NCBI RefSeq assembly: GCF_001483755.1
Contig: NZ_LQBK01000033.1
Span: 196,771 to 260,770 of the forward strand
Length of the DNA: 64,000 nucleotides
Direction: 5' to 3'
DNA from: Kocuria rosea subsp. polaris
Lineage (GTDB): Bacteria > Actinomycetota > Actinomycetes > Actinomycetales > Micrococcaceae
Made by a program: the position numbers and the translations under genes. Shown here piece after piece: positions 16,773 to 28,695 of the stretch. The first letter of the stretch is position 1. Each line of letters begins with the position of its first letter. Below the pieces are notes generated by a model. The model saw only the letters and a list, made by a program, of their open reading frames with translations. It was not told the DNA's origin and ran no database searches.

Positions 16773-17626
16773 CGCAGCACCCGGGCGGGCTCGGGCAGGG
16801 CCCCGATCCGCAGCATGAGGCGATAGGCGGTCACGGACACGACCAGCCCGCTGAGCAGCACGAGGGCGCCGGCCGGGGTGTCGTAGGCCCGGATGGCGGC
16901 CGGCTGGGTGGCCATCAGCGCCAGGACGATCCACGGCGCGGCCACCGCGAGGCGGGCGGCGTTGACCGTCCAGGACTGGCGGGCCTCCAGCTCGCCGCGG
17001 GTGCGGGCGTTCTCCCGGAGGAACTCCGACAGCGTCCCGAGGAGGCGGCCGAGGTCGGTCCCGCCGACCTCCCGGGTCACCCGCAGGGCCTCGACGATGT
17101 TGTCGGCCACCGGGTCGGCCAGCCGGTCCTTGAGCAGGGTGAGCGCACCCTGCAGCTGGCCGGACGCGCGGTAGTCGGCGGCGAACCGGGCGAAGGCCGG
17201 GCGCACCGGCTCCGGCCCGCGGTACTGCAGCTGGATCAGTGCCTCGGGCAGGGACATCCCCGCCCGGATCGCCGAGCGCAGGTGGTCGACGACGTCGGGC
17301 CACACCTCCCGCAGGGCGGCCGCACGGCTCCGGGCCCGGTGCTGGACCACCGCCACGGGGAGCCAGGCCCCCAGGAGGGCGGCGCACAGGCCGAGGACGG
17401 CCGCGCCGGTGACCGCGGCGACGAGCAGGCCGCCCAGCGTCCCAGCCGCGGCGCAGGCGGCCAGCAGAACCGCCGGGCCGACCCGGGCCAGGTCCGCGCG
17501 CAGCAGCAGCTCCTGCGTCCGGCCGGGGCGGCGCGCACGGGCCGGGCGCGGCGCGTCCTCGGCCCAGCAGGACCACCAGAGCAGGAAGACGCCCGCCCCC
17601 AGCAGCACTCCCAGCGCCGCGCTCAC
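16769..17626 (-). CDS. tadB: Type II/IV secretion inner-membrane platform protein TadB
   Basis: A 285-residue T2SSF-domain protein. The N-terminal helix is GVLLGAGVFLLWWSCW. A second hydrophobic region lies at about 50-95. The cytoplasmic core VWPDVVDHLRSAIRAGMSLPEALI with VGGTDLGRLLGTLSEFLREN follows, then C-terminal helices (WIVLALMATQPAAI and ALVLLSGLVVSVTAYRLML). Its GTG start overlaps the tadA stop by 4 bp and its own stop overlaps tadC by 4 bp, so the three are translationally coupled. Role: membrane anchor of the Flp pilus machine. Confidence 0.88.
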   Translation of the reverse strand: MSAALGVLLGAGVFLLWWSCWAEDAPRPARARRPGRTQELLLRADLARVGPAVLLAACAAAGTLGGLLVAAVTGAAVLGLCAALLGAWLPVAVVQHRARSRAAALREVWPDVVDHLRSAIRAGMSLPEALIQLQYRGPEPVRPAFARFAADYRASGQLQGALTLLKDRLADPVADNIVEALRVTREVGGTDLGRLLGTLSEFLRENARTRGELEARQSWTVNAARLAVAAPWIVLALMATQPAAIRAYDTPAGALVLLSGLVVSVTAYRLMLRIGALPEPARVLR

Positions 17627-18885
17627 CGCGCCGCCCCGTCCGGGCCGTCGTCCGCCAGCAGCTCGCTCACCCGGTGCCCGGCCCGCTCGAACTTCCACGC
17701 GGCGGGCGCCTCGGCGGCCACCGCCAGCAGGGCGCCGTCGGCCTCGGCGAAGACGGGGTAGGTCTCGATCACACCGTTCTCGACCCGGTTGCCGATCGCG
17801 AGGATCTCGCTCACCCGGCGCCGGCCGTGCCGGTCGCGGTGGCAGTGCACCACGAGGTCGAAGCACGAGGCCACCGTGGGCACCACGAAGCCGGTGCTGA
17901 TGTTCTCCCCCGCCAGCAGCGGCAGGGTGCAGATCTTCGTCACGGCGTCCCGGGCCGAGTTCGCGTGCAGGCTGCACATCCCCGGCAGACCGCTGTTGAG
18001 CGCGATGAGCATGTCCAGGCTCTCGGCCTCGCGCACCTCGCCGACCACGAGCCGGTCCGGGCGCATCCGCAGCGCCTCCTTCACGAGCCGGCGCAGCGGG
18101 ATCTCGCCCGTGCCCTCCAGGTTGGGCTGGCGGCACTGCATGCCCACGACGTCGCGCAGCGGGACCTGCAGCTCGAAGATCTCCTCGACCGTCACCACCC
18201 GCTCCCGCGGTCCGATCGAGGCGCACAGGCAGTTGAGCAGCGTGGTCTTGCCGGCCTGCGTGGCGCCCGAGACCAGGATGTTGAGCCCGCTGGCCACGGC
18301 CGCGTCGAGGAACCGCGCCGCGCGCGGCGGCAGCGAGCCCAGCTCCACGAGGTCGTCCAGCCGCCGTGCCCGCGCCACGAACTTCCTGATGTTCACGGCC
18401 CAGTGCCGGCGCGTCACGTCGGGGATGACCACGTGCAGCCGGGACCCGTCCGGCAGTGCGGCGTCCACGAACGGGGAGGACAGGTCCAGGCGGCGGCCGG
18501 AGGACTTGAGCATGCGCTCCACGAGACTGCGGATCTGCGCCTCGGTCAGCACCAGGCTCGTCAGCTCGGACTCCCCGCCGCGGGCCGCGTAGACCTCCGC
18601 GGGGCCGTTGATCCAGATCTCCTCGATCCGCGGGTCGTCGAGCAGCGGCTGCAGCGGGCCGAACCCGGCCACCAGATCCAGCAGCACCCGGCGCGCGGCG
18701 TCCAGGTCGGCCAGGGCCGGCAGCACCCCGCGTGCCGACCGCTGGTCGTAGTCCCGCACCGCGGCGTCCACCAGCTCCCGGGTCCGCTCCAGCTCCAGCA
18801 CCGGGTCCAGACCCCGGCGCCGGATGAGCTCGCGCACCTCGGCCTCGACCAGCCCGAGCGCGTCCTCGGAGAGCAGTGCCGTCAT
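17623..18885 (-). CDS. tadA: Tad pilus ATPase TadA (CpaF family)
   Basis: A 420-residue CpaF-type secretion ATPase that powers Flp pilus assembly. The start is the ATG at 18885 behind a G-rich site. Walker A is GATQAGKT (207-214), a variant often seen in Actinobacteria. EEIFELQ follows, Walker B is RLVVGEVREAESLDMLIAL, and the His box is LPGMCSLHANSARDAV. The N-terminal domain (about 60-180) carries IEEIWINGPAEVYAARGG, typical for CpaF. It heads the overlapping operon tadA-tadB-tadC-flp-tadE-tadE-tadG. The CpaE-like and CpaB-like partners are about 14 kb away at 32.7-34.7 kb. Confidence 0.93.
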   Translation of the reverse strand: MTALLSEDALGLVEAEVRELIRRRGLDPVLELERTRELVDAAVRDYDQRSARGVLPALADLDAARRVLLDLVAGFGPLQPLLDDPRIEEIWINGPAEVYAARGGESELTSLVLTEAQIRSLVERMLKSSGRRLDLSSPFVDAALPDGSRLHVVIPDVTRRHWAVNIRKFVARARRLDDLVELGSLPPRAARFLDAAVASGLNILVSGATQAGKTTLLNCLCASIGPRERVVTVEEIFELQVPLRDVVGMQCRQPNLEGTGEIPLRRLVKEALRMRPDRLVVGEVREAESLDMLIALNSGLPGMCSLHANSARDAVTKICTLPLLAGENISTGFVVPTVASCFDLVVHCHRDRHGRRRVSEILAIGNRVENGVIETYPVFAEADGALLAVAAEAPAAWKFERAGHRVSELLADDGPDGAAR

Positions 18886-19261
18886 CGGTCCCCCTGCACG
18901 TCGCCCGCCGCGGGATCCGCGCCGGCCGCGCTCCCCCACGGAGCGCATGCACAGGAACATAGGCCGGGCCGCCGTCGTCCCCACAACCCCGTTCCGGTGG
19001 CCTGTGGACAGCCTCCGCTGACCTGCGACGTTGTTCCCGTCCGGAAACACACGGTCCGTCACAGGATGCACGTGCATGAAATCTGCCGCGCGGCACCGCG
19101 CTCGCGCGTCCGGGTCGCTCGTGCCGGGGCACCCGTGGTGGCGGCGTGCACGGGGTGACCGCGGGCCGTAGTGTGGGCGGGCGAGGACGCCTCCGCCCCC
19201 GGTGTCCGCTGCCCCGGCGGGGCCCGTGCCGCGGGCACCGCCGCCGATCGCGAGGACCGCC
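18886..19261. other. Intergenic region upstream of tadA
   Basis: This 376-bp gap separates divergent tadA and the GDPD gene. No protein-like frame was found. It contains a 12-bp perfect palindrome ATGCACGTGCAT at 19066-19077 and a TTCC/GGAA pair around 19035-19045, which may be operator elements for the pilus operon. I could not place convincing -35/-10 boxes. Confidence 0.35.
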
Positions 19262-20209
19262 GTGACCCATCTGACCCCCCAGCAGGACGGCACCCGCCCC
19301 GACGTCGCCGTCCGGGCGCGGGCGCTGCTGCGCGCGGCCGTCCCGTTCACCGGCAACCTGCTCACCAGCGGGGTCGGCGCGGCCCTGGGCCGGCACCTGG
19401 CGGCCCCGTCCCCGGGTCCGGCGGCTCCCGCGCCCCGGGACTGGCCGACCGCCTTCGCCCACCGGGGCGGCGCCGAGGTGGCACCGGAGAACACCCTCGA
19501 GGCGTTCCGGGCGGCCGCGGCCCTCGGGGACGTGGTGCTGGAGCTCGACGTGCAGGCCTCCGCCGACGGCACGGCCGTGCTGATGCACGACCTCACGGTG
19601 GACCGCACGACGGACGGGACCGGTGCCGTCGCGCTGCTGTCCACCGCGCAGCTGCGGCGCCTGGACGCCGGGCACGAGTTCACCCCCGACGGCACGACCT
19701 TCCCGTGGTGGGGGCGCGGGGTGCACGTGCCCACGCTCGCGGAGGTCTACGAGGAGTTCCCCGAGCACCGGGTGGCGATCGAGCTCAAGGGCAACCGTCC
19801 CGGCGCCGAGGAGATCGTCTGGCGGACCATCCGGGCGGCGGGCGCCCAGGGGCGCACGCTCGTCGCGACGAACCGCACGGCCTCGATCCGCCGCTTCCGG
19901 CAGGTCTCGGGCGGGGCGGTCCCCACGGCGGCCGCCGTCACGGAGTTCGCGGTCTTCCGGCTGCTGTGCCTGCTGGGCCGGCACGGGCTTCCCGCCCTCC
20001 CGTTCCAGGGCCTGCAGCCGCCCGACACGCTGCTGGGCCTGCGCGTGCTGACGCCCGGGCTGCTGCGGGCCGCCCAGCAGGCGGGTCTGCGCGTGGACGT
20101 GTGGACGATCGACCGGGAGGACGACATGCGCCGGCTGCTGGCGTGGGGCGTGGACGGCGTGATGACGGACCGGCCGGACCTGCTGTCCCGGGTGCTCCGG
20201 GAGTCCTGA
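19262..20209 (+). CDS. Glycerophosphodiester phosphodiesterase
   Basis: A 315-residue GDPD-family TIM barrel that cleaves glycerophosphodiesters to glycerol 3-phosphate and an alcohol. The GTG start is preceded by GAGGA at 5 nt; an earlier in-frame GTG at 19202 has no such site. Motifs: FAHRGGAEVAPENTLEAF (catalytic His and acidic metal ligands), ELDVQASADG, LMHDLTVDRTTDGTG (second His), IELKGNRPG, and late VDVWTIDREDDM with GVDGVMTDRPDLL. No signal peptide is evident, so it is probably cytoplasmic. It faces away from the pilus operon and converges on the DUF2304 gene. Confidence 0.9.
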   Translation: MTHLTPQQDGTRPDVAVRARALLRAAVPFTGNLLTSGVGAALGRHLAAPSPGPAAPAPRDWPTAFAHRGGAEVAPENTLEAFRAAAALGDVVLELDVQASADGTAVLMHDLTVDRTTDGTGAVALLSTAQLRRLDAGHEFTPDGTTFPWWGRGVHVPTLAEVYEEFPEHRVAIELKGNRPGAEEIVWRTIRAAGAQGRTLVATNRTASIRRFRQVSGGAVPTAAAVTEFAVFRLLCLLGRHGLPALPFQGLQPPDTLLGLRVLTPGLLRAAQQAGLRVDVWTIDREDDMRRLLAWGVDGVMTDRPDLLSRVLRES

Positions 20210-20225
20210 GCCGCGCCGGGAGCGC

Positions 20226-20642
20226 TCAGCCGGCGGGACGCTCCGCCGGGGAGGTCTCCGCGAAGGTCCGCACCGAGGCGCGCTGGGCGTGCTCCGGGGC
20301 CGGCGCCCACGGCCGCTCGGCCTCGGTCACGGCGATGTGCCGGGCCAGCCGGGTCACGTTGACCTCCTGCTGCCGGTTGCGCAGCGCGGAGGTGGCCTGG
20401 GTGATCATGAAGATCACCACGAAGCCGTACAGGACGAGGTCCGTGCCGCGCCCGATCCCGAAGAACTGGGCGACGCCCGTCAGCAGGTCGGGGAAGAAGA
20501 TGGACAGCGCCGCGAAGACGAAGAAGGCGAGACCCACCACCCGGCGGATCGCCTGGTGCTTGGCGTTGGCCCCGCCGCGGATCAGGGCGAGCGCGCCGTA
20601 GCCCACGGCCAGGACCAGCAGGATCTGGACGGCATAGATCAT
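20226..20642 (-). CDS. DUF2304 membrane protein
   Basis: A 138-residue protein with three predicted membrane helices: MIYAVQILLVLAVGYGALAL, VVGLAFFVFAALSIFF and LVLYGFVVIFMITQATSA. The cytoplasmic, charged tail begins RNRQQEVNVTRLARHIAV. This matches DUF2304 proteins, which commonly sit next to polyprenyl-phosphate-type family 2 glycosyltransferases and are thought to assist them in the membrane. It lies 50 bp downstream of such a gene here, on the same strand. The biochemical function is unknown. Confidence 0.8.
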   Translation of the reverse strand: MIYAVQILLVLAVGYGALALIRGGANAKHQAIRRVVGLAFFVFAALSIFFPDLLTGVAQFFGIGRGTDLVLYGFVVIFMITQATSALRNRQQEVNVTRLARHIAVTEAERPWAPAPEHAQRASVRTFAETSPAERPAG

Positions 20643-20692
20643 CGGACGGCTCTTCCCTTCGATCGTGCGAACTGGTGGCGGACGGGTGCGGG

Positions 20693-21358
20693 CTACTTGA
20701 CGAACAGCTCGGCGAGGATGTTCACGCCGTTGAGCAGCGACTGCCCCTTGGACTTCGAGTAGTCCGTGTAGATGATCTCGACGGGGTGCTCGACCCAGGC
20801 GGGCCGGATGTCGGCGAGCTGGTTGACGATCTCGGAGGCGTGCGCCATCCGGTTCTGGGTCAGCCGGATCCGGGACAGGGTGCCCCGGTCGATGGCGCGC
20901 AGTCCGTTGTGGGCGTCGGAGAGGTCCATGCCCGTGGACAGCTTCGAGAAGAACGCCGCGGTGCGCAGCACGACCCGCTTGAGCGGGGAGATCCGGGTGC
21001 GCCGGTCGAGGAAGCGGGAGCCGAGCACCACCTCGGCCTCGCCCGAGCGGATCCGCTCGACCATGTCCCACGCGTCGACCACGCGGTGCTGGCCGTCGGA
21101 GTCGAACGTGACCACGCAGTCCATCCCGGGGTCCTGCAGGGCGTACTCGAACCCGGTCTGCAGCGCCGCGCCCTGCCCCAGGTTGATGGGGTGCTGGACG
21201 ACGACGGCGCCGGCCTCGGCGCAGATCCGGGCGGAGTCGTCGGAGGATCCGTCGTCGACGCAGACGACGTGCGGGAAGGTCCTGCGGAGCTCCTTCAGCA
21301 CCTCTCCCACGACGGCCGCCTCGTTGTACACGGGCATGACGATCCACGAACGACTCAC
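20693..21358 (-). CDS. Family 2 glycosyltransferase
   Basis: A 221-residue GT2 enzyme of the dolichyl/polyprenyl-phosphate sugar synthase type. It starts at the GTG at 21358 (MSRSWIVMPVYNEAAVVGEV). VVCVDDGSSDDS gives the nucleotide-binding aspartates, HPINLGQGAALQTGFEYA the usual middle motif, and VTFDSDGQH the DxD-like metal site. It lacks C-terminal membrane helices, and the partner DUF2304 protein next door may supply the membrane anchor. Role inferred: charging a lipid carrier with a sugar for the polysaccharide locus to its right. Confidence 0.85.
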   Translation of the reverse strand: MSRSWIVMPVYNEAAVVGEVLKELRRTFPHVVCVDDGSSDDSARICAEAGAVVVQHPINLGQGAALQTGFEYALQDPGMDCVVTFDSDGQHRVVDAWDMVERIRSGEAEVVLGSRFLDRRTRISPLKRVVLRTAAFFSKLSTGMDLSDAHNGLRAIDRGTLSRIRLTQNRMAHASEIVNQLADIRPAWVEHPVEIIYTDYSKSKGQSLLNGVNILAELFVK

Positions 21359-21502
21359 CCGGACATTCTCGCACAGCGGGCCGGACGCGCCGGTCAGGGC
21401 GGAGGCGGGCCGGGGCCGGCCGCTATGATCGTCCCGACCCTTTCCCCCCCGTCGTGAGGACAAGACCGTGCCCGCTGCCAGGCCGAGCCCCGCAGGACCG
21501 AC

Positions 21503-23575
21503 GTGCTGACGGACTGGGGACCCTACCTGCCGGCGTTCCTGGTCCTGCTGGCGTTCCTGTGGCTGCCCGGGCTCGCCCTGCTGTGGGCCTTCGGGCAGCG
21601 CGGGGGCAGGATCCTGCTGACGGCACCGGCGTTCAGCGTCGCCGTCGTCGGGCTCACGGGCGTGGTCCTGGACCTGGTGGGCGTCCCCTACGGGGCCCTG
21701 TCCCAGGTGCTGGCCGCCCTGGTGCTGGCGGCGCTGGCCTGGCTGGTGGGGCGGCTGGTCCCCCGGGGCGGGCACGTGCCCGCCTCGCACGCCGCCGGCA
21801 CGGAGCCGGGCGGCCGGGTCTCGCACGACGACGGCGGGCGCCGCTGGCTGTTCCCGGCCGGCGCGGCCGCCGGGCTGGCGGTCGGTGCGGTCCTGCTGCT
21901 GCGCCGGCTGACGTCCGTGATCGGCGTCCCGGAGGCGATGGCCCAGCGCTGGGACAACATCTTCCACCTCAACGCCATCCGCTACGTCGTGGAGACCGGC
22001 AGCGGCTCGACCCTGACGCTGAACCGGATGGTGAGCCCGGACAGCGCGATCGCCCTGTACCCCGCGGCGTGGCACCAGCTGGCGTCCCTCGTGGTGCCCC
22101 TCACCGGCGACAGCGTCCTCGTGGCCCACAACCTGACCCTGCTCGCGGTGGCGGGTCTCGTCTGGCCGGCCTCGTGCATCTTCCTGGCCCGCTGCCTCGT
22201 CGGCCCGTCGGCGGTGGCGGCCGTCCTCGCCGGCACGGCCGCCGCCGGCTTCAGCGTCTTCCCGCTGGGCCTGATGGCCTGGGGACCGCTCTTCCCCAAC
22301 ATCCTCGCCCTGGCCATCGCCCCCGTGTCCCTCGGCCTGCTCGTGCGGCTGCTCGGCCCCGGGGTGACCGCGGACCGGACGGAGGCCACCCCGGACGCGG
22401 CCGGCCGGGTGCGCCTGGCCGCGAGCCTCGTGGTCACCCTGGGCGCGCTCTTCGTCTCCCAGCCCAACGCGTTCCTGGCCCTGCTCGTGGTCGCGGTGCC
22501 CGTGGCGGCCACGGCGTGGTGGCTCGGCCTGCGGGCCGCCGCCGGCGCCCGGCGCCGCGGTCCCGCGCTCGTGCTCGTGGTGGTCGCCGCGCTCGCGGTC
22601 GCCGCGTGGCTGCTGCTGTGGAACGTGCTGACCACGTCGTTCGTGTGGGAGCCGTCCACCACCCTGGCCCGGGCCGTCGGCGAGGCCCTGCTCTTCGGCG
22701 CCAACGGCCGGGAGGACGTGCCCTGGGTGCTCGTGCTGCTCACCGGCGCGGGGATCTACGCGGCCGTCGCCCGGCGGAGGCTGCGCTGGCTGGTGCTCGC
22801 CCACCTGGTCCTCGTCTACCTCTACGCCGTGGCCGCCGCCGGCGAGGAGAGCCCGGCCCGGCAGTGGCTCGTGGGCGGGTGGTACACCGACTCGTACCGG
22901 CTCGCCGCCACGCTCCCGCTGACGGCCGTGCCGCTCATCGCCCTCGGCACCGCCCACGTGGCCGAGGGCCTGGCCGCCGGGCTCCGGGCCCTGGCCTCGT
23001 TCACCGGCCGGCCCCGGGCCGGCCGCGCCGCCCTTCCCGTCGCGGCGCTCGTGCTGCTGGCTCTCGCGGTGCCGTACTCCCAGGTCGATTCCCTCACCCA
23101 GGCGACCCGGTGGGGCAAGCAGTACTACGCGTGGGAGGGCCCGGAGAGCATCGTGGACCGGGACGAGTACGAGCTGCTGCAGGAGCTGGACGAGCTCACC
23201 GAGCCGGGGGACGTCATCGCCGTGAACCCGTGGAACGGCGGCTCCCTGGCCTACGCGGTCGCGGACCGGTCCGTGACGCAGTACCACGTCGAGCAGCCCG
23301 GCACCGAGCTGCGGGCGCTGGACCCGGACCTGCACGCGATCGCGTCGGGGATCGGGGGCGCCGTCCCGGGCAGCCCGGCCTGCGCGGCCGCGGAGGAGCT
23401 GGACGTGCAGTGGGTCCTCGACTTCGGCACGCAGTTCATCATCCCGGAGGCCCGGCAGGCCCGCGACTACTCGGGCATCAACGCCGTCGACCCGCAGGCC
23501 GCGCCCGGTCTCGCGCTGGTCGGGCAGGAGGGCGAGGCGGCGCTCTACGAGGTCGTCGGCTGCGACGGCCCCTGA
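21503..23575 (+). CDS. DUF6541 multi-span membrane protein
   Basis: A 690-residue integral membrane protein with a dozen or so hydrophobic helices from residue 10 to about 510, then an extracytoplasmic C-terminal domain (ELLQELDELTEPGDVIAVNP onward). AQRWDNIFHLNAIRYV after the first helices is characteristic of DUF6541 proteins, a glycosyltransferase-C-like membrane family found in actinobacterial wall polysaccharide loci. The GTG start follows AGGA at 6 nt. It is divergent from the GT2 gene and ends in a hairpin facing the ABC exporter genes. It may transfer a lipid-linked sugar outside the membrane; the substrate is unknown. Confidence 0.78.
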   Translation: MLTDWGPYLPAFLVLLAFLWLPGLALLWAFGQRGGRILLTAPAFSVAVVGLTGVVLDLVGVPYGALSQVLAALVLAALAWLVGRLVPRGGHVPASHAAGTEPGGRVSHDDGGRRWLFPAGAAAGLAVGAVLLLRRLTSVIGVPEAMAQRWDNIFHLNAIRYVVETGSGSTLTLNRMVSPDSAIALYPAAWHQLASLVVPLTGDSVLVAHNLTLLAVAGLVWPASCIFLARCLVGPSAVAAVLAGTAAAGFSVFPLGLMAWGPLFPNILALAIAPVSLGLLVRLLGPGVTADRTEATPDAAGRVRLAASLVVTLGALFVSQPNAFLALLVVAVPVAATAWWLGLRAAAGARRRGPALVLVVVAALAVAAWLLLWNVLTTSFVWEPSTTLARAVGEALLFGANGREDVPWVLVLLTGAGIYAAVARRRLRWLVLAHLVLVYLYAVAAAGEESPARQWLVGGWYTDSYRLAATLPLTAVPLIALGTAHVAEGLAAGLRALASFTGRPRAGRAALPVAALVLLALAVPYSQVDSLTQATRWGKQYYAWEGPESIVDRDEYELLQELDELTEPGDVIAVNPWNGGSLAYAVADRSVTQYHVEQPGTELRALDPDLHAIASGIGGAVPGSPACAAAEELDVQWVLDFGTQFIIPEARQARDYSGINAVDPQAAPGLALVGQEGEAALYEVVGCDGP

Positions 23576-23613
23576 ACGCCCGCGCGGTCCCCGGTCTGCC
23601 GGCGCGCCCCGCT

Positions 23614-23703
23614 CCCGCGGCGGGCACCGGTCCCGCGGCGGGCACTGCTTCCGCGGCAGGCACCGCACCCGCGGCGGGCGCCGATTCCGCCGCGGGCTCC
23701 GCT
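23614..23703. repeat. 18-bp tandem repeat, five units
   Basis: Five head-to-tail units of 18 bp, the first being CCCGCGGCGGGCACCGGT, lie in the gap after the DUF6541 gene (units begin at 23614, 23632, 23650, 23668 and 23686). Later units diverge at a few positions. The period is a multiple of three and would encode a PAAGT-type repeat, but it lies past the stop codon and no gene covers it. Confidence 0.75.
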
Positions 23704-23715
23704 CCGGTGACGGAC

Positions 23716-23761
23716 GACGACGGGCCGCCCGGCTCCGGCAGGAGCGGGGCGGCCCGTCGTC
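23716..23761. terminator. Hairpin between convergent genes
   Basis: Perfect 15-bp arms (GACGACGGGCCGCCC at 23716-23730 and its complement at 23747-23761) around a 16-nt loop, located between the DUF6541 gene and the ABC ATPase gene, which converge here. Confidence 0.7.
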
Positions 23762-23778
23762 CGTGCGGGCGGGAGGCG

Positions 23779-24540
23779 TCAGCCGGCGTTCTCCGCGGCG
23801 CGGAACTGCTCGATCACCTCGTCGATGGGCCCGTCGCTGCGCACCCGGCCGTGCTCGATCCACACCCCGCGGTCGCAGACCTTGCGGACCACGTCGAAGT
23901 CGTGGCTGACGACCAGCAGCGTCTTGCCCTCCGCCGAGAGCTCCTTGACCCGGCCCAGGCTCTTGCGCTGGAAGGGCTCGTCCCCCACGGAGAGGATCTC
24001 GTCGATGATGAAGATGTCCGGGTCGGTGAACACCGCCACGGCGAAGGCCAGGCGCAGGTACATGCCGGAGGAGTAGAACTTCACCTCGGTGTCGATGAAC
24101 TGCTCGATCTCGGAGAACGCCACGATCCGGTCGAACTTCCGGTCGATGTCCTCCTTGCTCATGCCGAGGATCGCGCCGTTGAGGTAGACGTTGTCGCGGC
24201 CGGTGAGGTCGGGGTGGAAGCCGGCGCCGACCTCGATCAGCCCGGCCACCCGCCCGTTGACCTCCAGCGATCCCCCGTCGGGGCTCATCACGCCGGAGAC
24301 CAGCTTGAGGAACGTGGACTTCCCGGAGCCGTTGAGCCCCACGAGCGCCACGCTCTCCCCCGGCCGGATGCTGAGGCTGAGGTCCTCCAGGGCGCGGAAC
24401 CGGTTGGAGATGTCCTGGCGCCGTCCCCGTGCGAGCCACATCACCGTCTCCTTGAGGGAGCGGGCGTGGCGCAGGGAGAACTCCTTGGCCAGGTGCCGGG
24501 CGACCACGGCGGGCGCGGGCGCGGTGGGATCGGTGCTCAT
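23779..24540 (-). CDS. ABC transporter ATP-binding protein, polysaccharide export (Wzt/TagH type)
   Basis: A 253-residue ATPase of an ABC-2 polysaccharide exporter. The N-terminus AKEFSLRHARSLKETVMWL is typical of Wzt-like proteins, which carry a short pre-domain. Walker A is GLNGSGKST, the Q-loop region lies in IEVGAGFHPDLTGRDNVYLN, the signature is degenerate (YSSGMYLRLAF), Walker B is IFIIDEILSVGD and the H-loop is VVSHD. It lacks the C-terminal carbohydrate-binding domain of O-antigen Wzt. It pairs with the permease gene immediately upstream (2-bp gap) and probably exports the lipid-linked galactan made by the glf/glfT2-type genes. Confidence 0.9.
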   Translation of the reverse strand: MSTDPTAPAPAVVARHLAKEFSLRHARSLKETVMWLARGRRQDISNRFRALEDLSLSIRPGESVALVGLNGSGKSTFLKLVSGVMSPDGGSLEVNGRVAGLIEVGAGFHPDLTGRDNVYLNGAILGMSKEDIDRKFDRIVAFSEIEQFIDTEVKFYSSGMYLRLAFAVAVFTDPDIFIIDEILSVGDEPFQRKSLGRVKELSAEGKTLLVVSHDFDVVRKVCDRGVWIEHGRVRSDGPIDEVIEQFRAAENAG

Positions 24541-24542
24541 CG

Positions 24543-25402
24543 TCACAGCTCCTGCGCGAATCGGCCCTCGAGGCGGCGGAACATCAGGTCGCCCAGGACC
24601 ATGATCACCGTGACCACGAGCAGGGCCACCGGCGTCCAGAGGGAGAACAGGTGGGGCGGCACCTCGTGGGCGCCGGGGGTGGTGGTCGGCAGCCAGAACG
24701 CCGCGTGCGAGAGCTCCACGGCCACGGTCAGCGGGTTGAGCATGAACCCGGCGAACCACACCGGGCCCAGCACGTCGCGGACCATCGTCCAGGCGTAGAG
24801 CACCGGGGCGGACCACGTGCTGACCATGACGATCAGGTCCACGAAGTTCTCGGCGTCGCGGAAGAACACGTTGGCCGCGCCGAAGAGCATGCCCAGCCCG
24901 GCCCCCAGCAGGCCCACGATCAGCAGCGCCGCGGGCACGGCCAGCAGGGAGATCCACGTGGGCGACCAGCCGACGATCAGGGCCGCGACGAGCATGACCA
25001 CCAGCTGGGGCATCAGGTGCACCGCGGCGACCCACACGGACGCGACCGGGAACATCTGCCGGGGCAGGTAGATCTTCTTGATGAGGCTCGCGTTGGCCAC
25101 GATCGAGCGCGCCGCGTTGCCGAAGGACTCCGAGAAGAAGTTGATCAGGATGATCCCGGAAAACAGGTACACGGCGTAGTTCTCCATCCCCCGCTCCAGG
25201 CCCAGGAAGATGCCCAGGGCCACGTAGAAGACCACGAACTGGATCCCCGGCTTGACGTAGGACCACAGCAGGCCGAGGACGGTGCCCCGGTAGCGGATCT
25301 GCAGCTCCTTGTCGACCAGCAGCTTCAGCAGGTAGCGCTGCCGGAACACCGCCGGCAGCCCCGTCCCGGGGGACGGCCGCCGGACGACCGTGGCCGCCGG
25401 CA

Positions 25403-25403
<1 letters not shown>
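24543..25403 (-). CDS. ABC-2 type permease for polysaccharide export (Wzm type)
   Basis: A 286-residue permease with about six helices. The amphipathic N-terminal segment LLKLLVDKELQIRYRGTVLG is typical of ABC-2 O-antigen or teichoic acid exporters. LLWSYVKPGIQFVVFYVALG and IILINFFSESFGNAARSIV follow, with a C-terminal helix VALLVVTVIMVLGDLMF. Its ATG overlaps the glycosyltransferase stop by one base (TGATG) and it is followed after 2 bp by the ATPase gene. It would form the membrane channel carrying a lipid-linked polymer across the cytoplasmic membrane. Confidence 0.9.

Positions 25404-28695
<3,292 letters not shown>

Noticed and set aside
23614-23703. CRISPR array
   Set aside because: The 18-bp units are directly adjacent without spacers; the same holds for the 16-bp array at 36707-36778.
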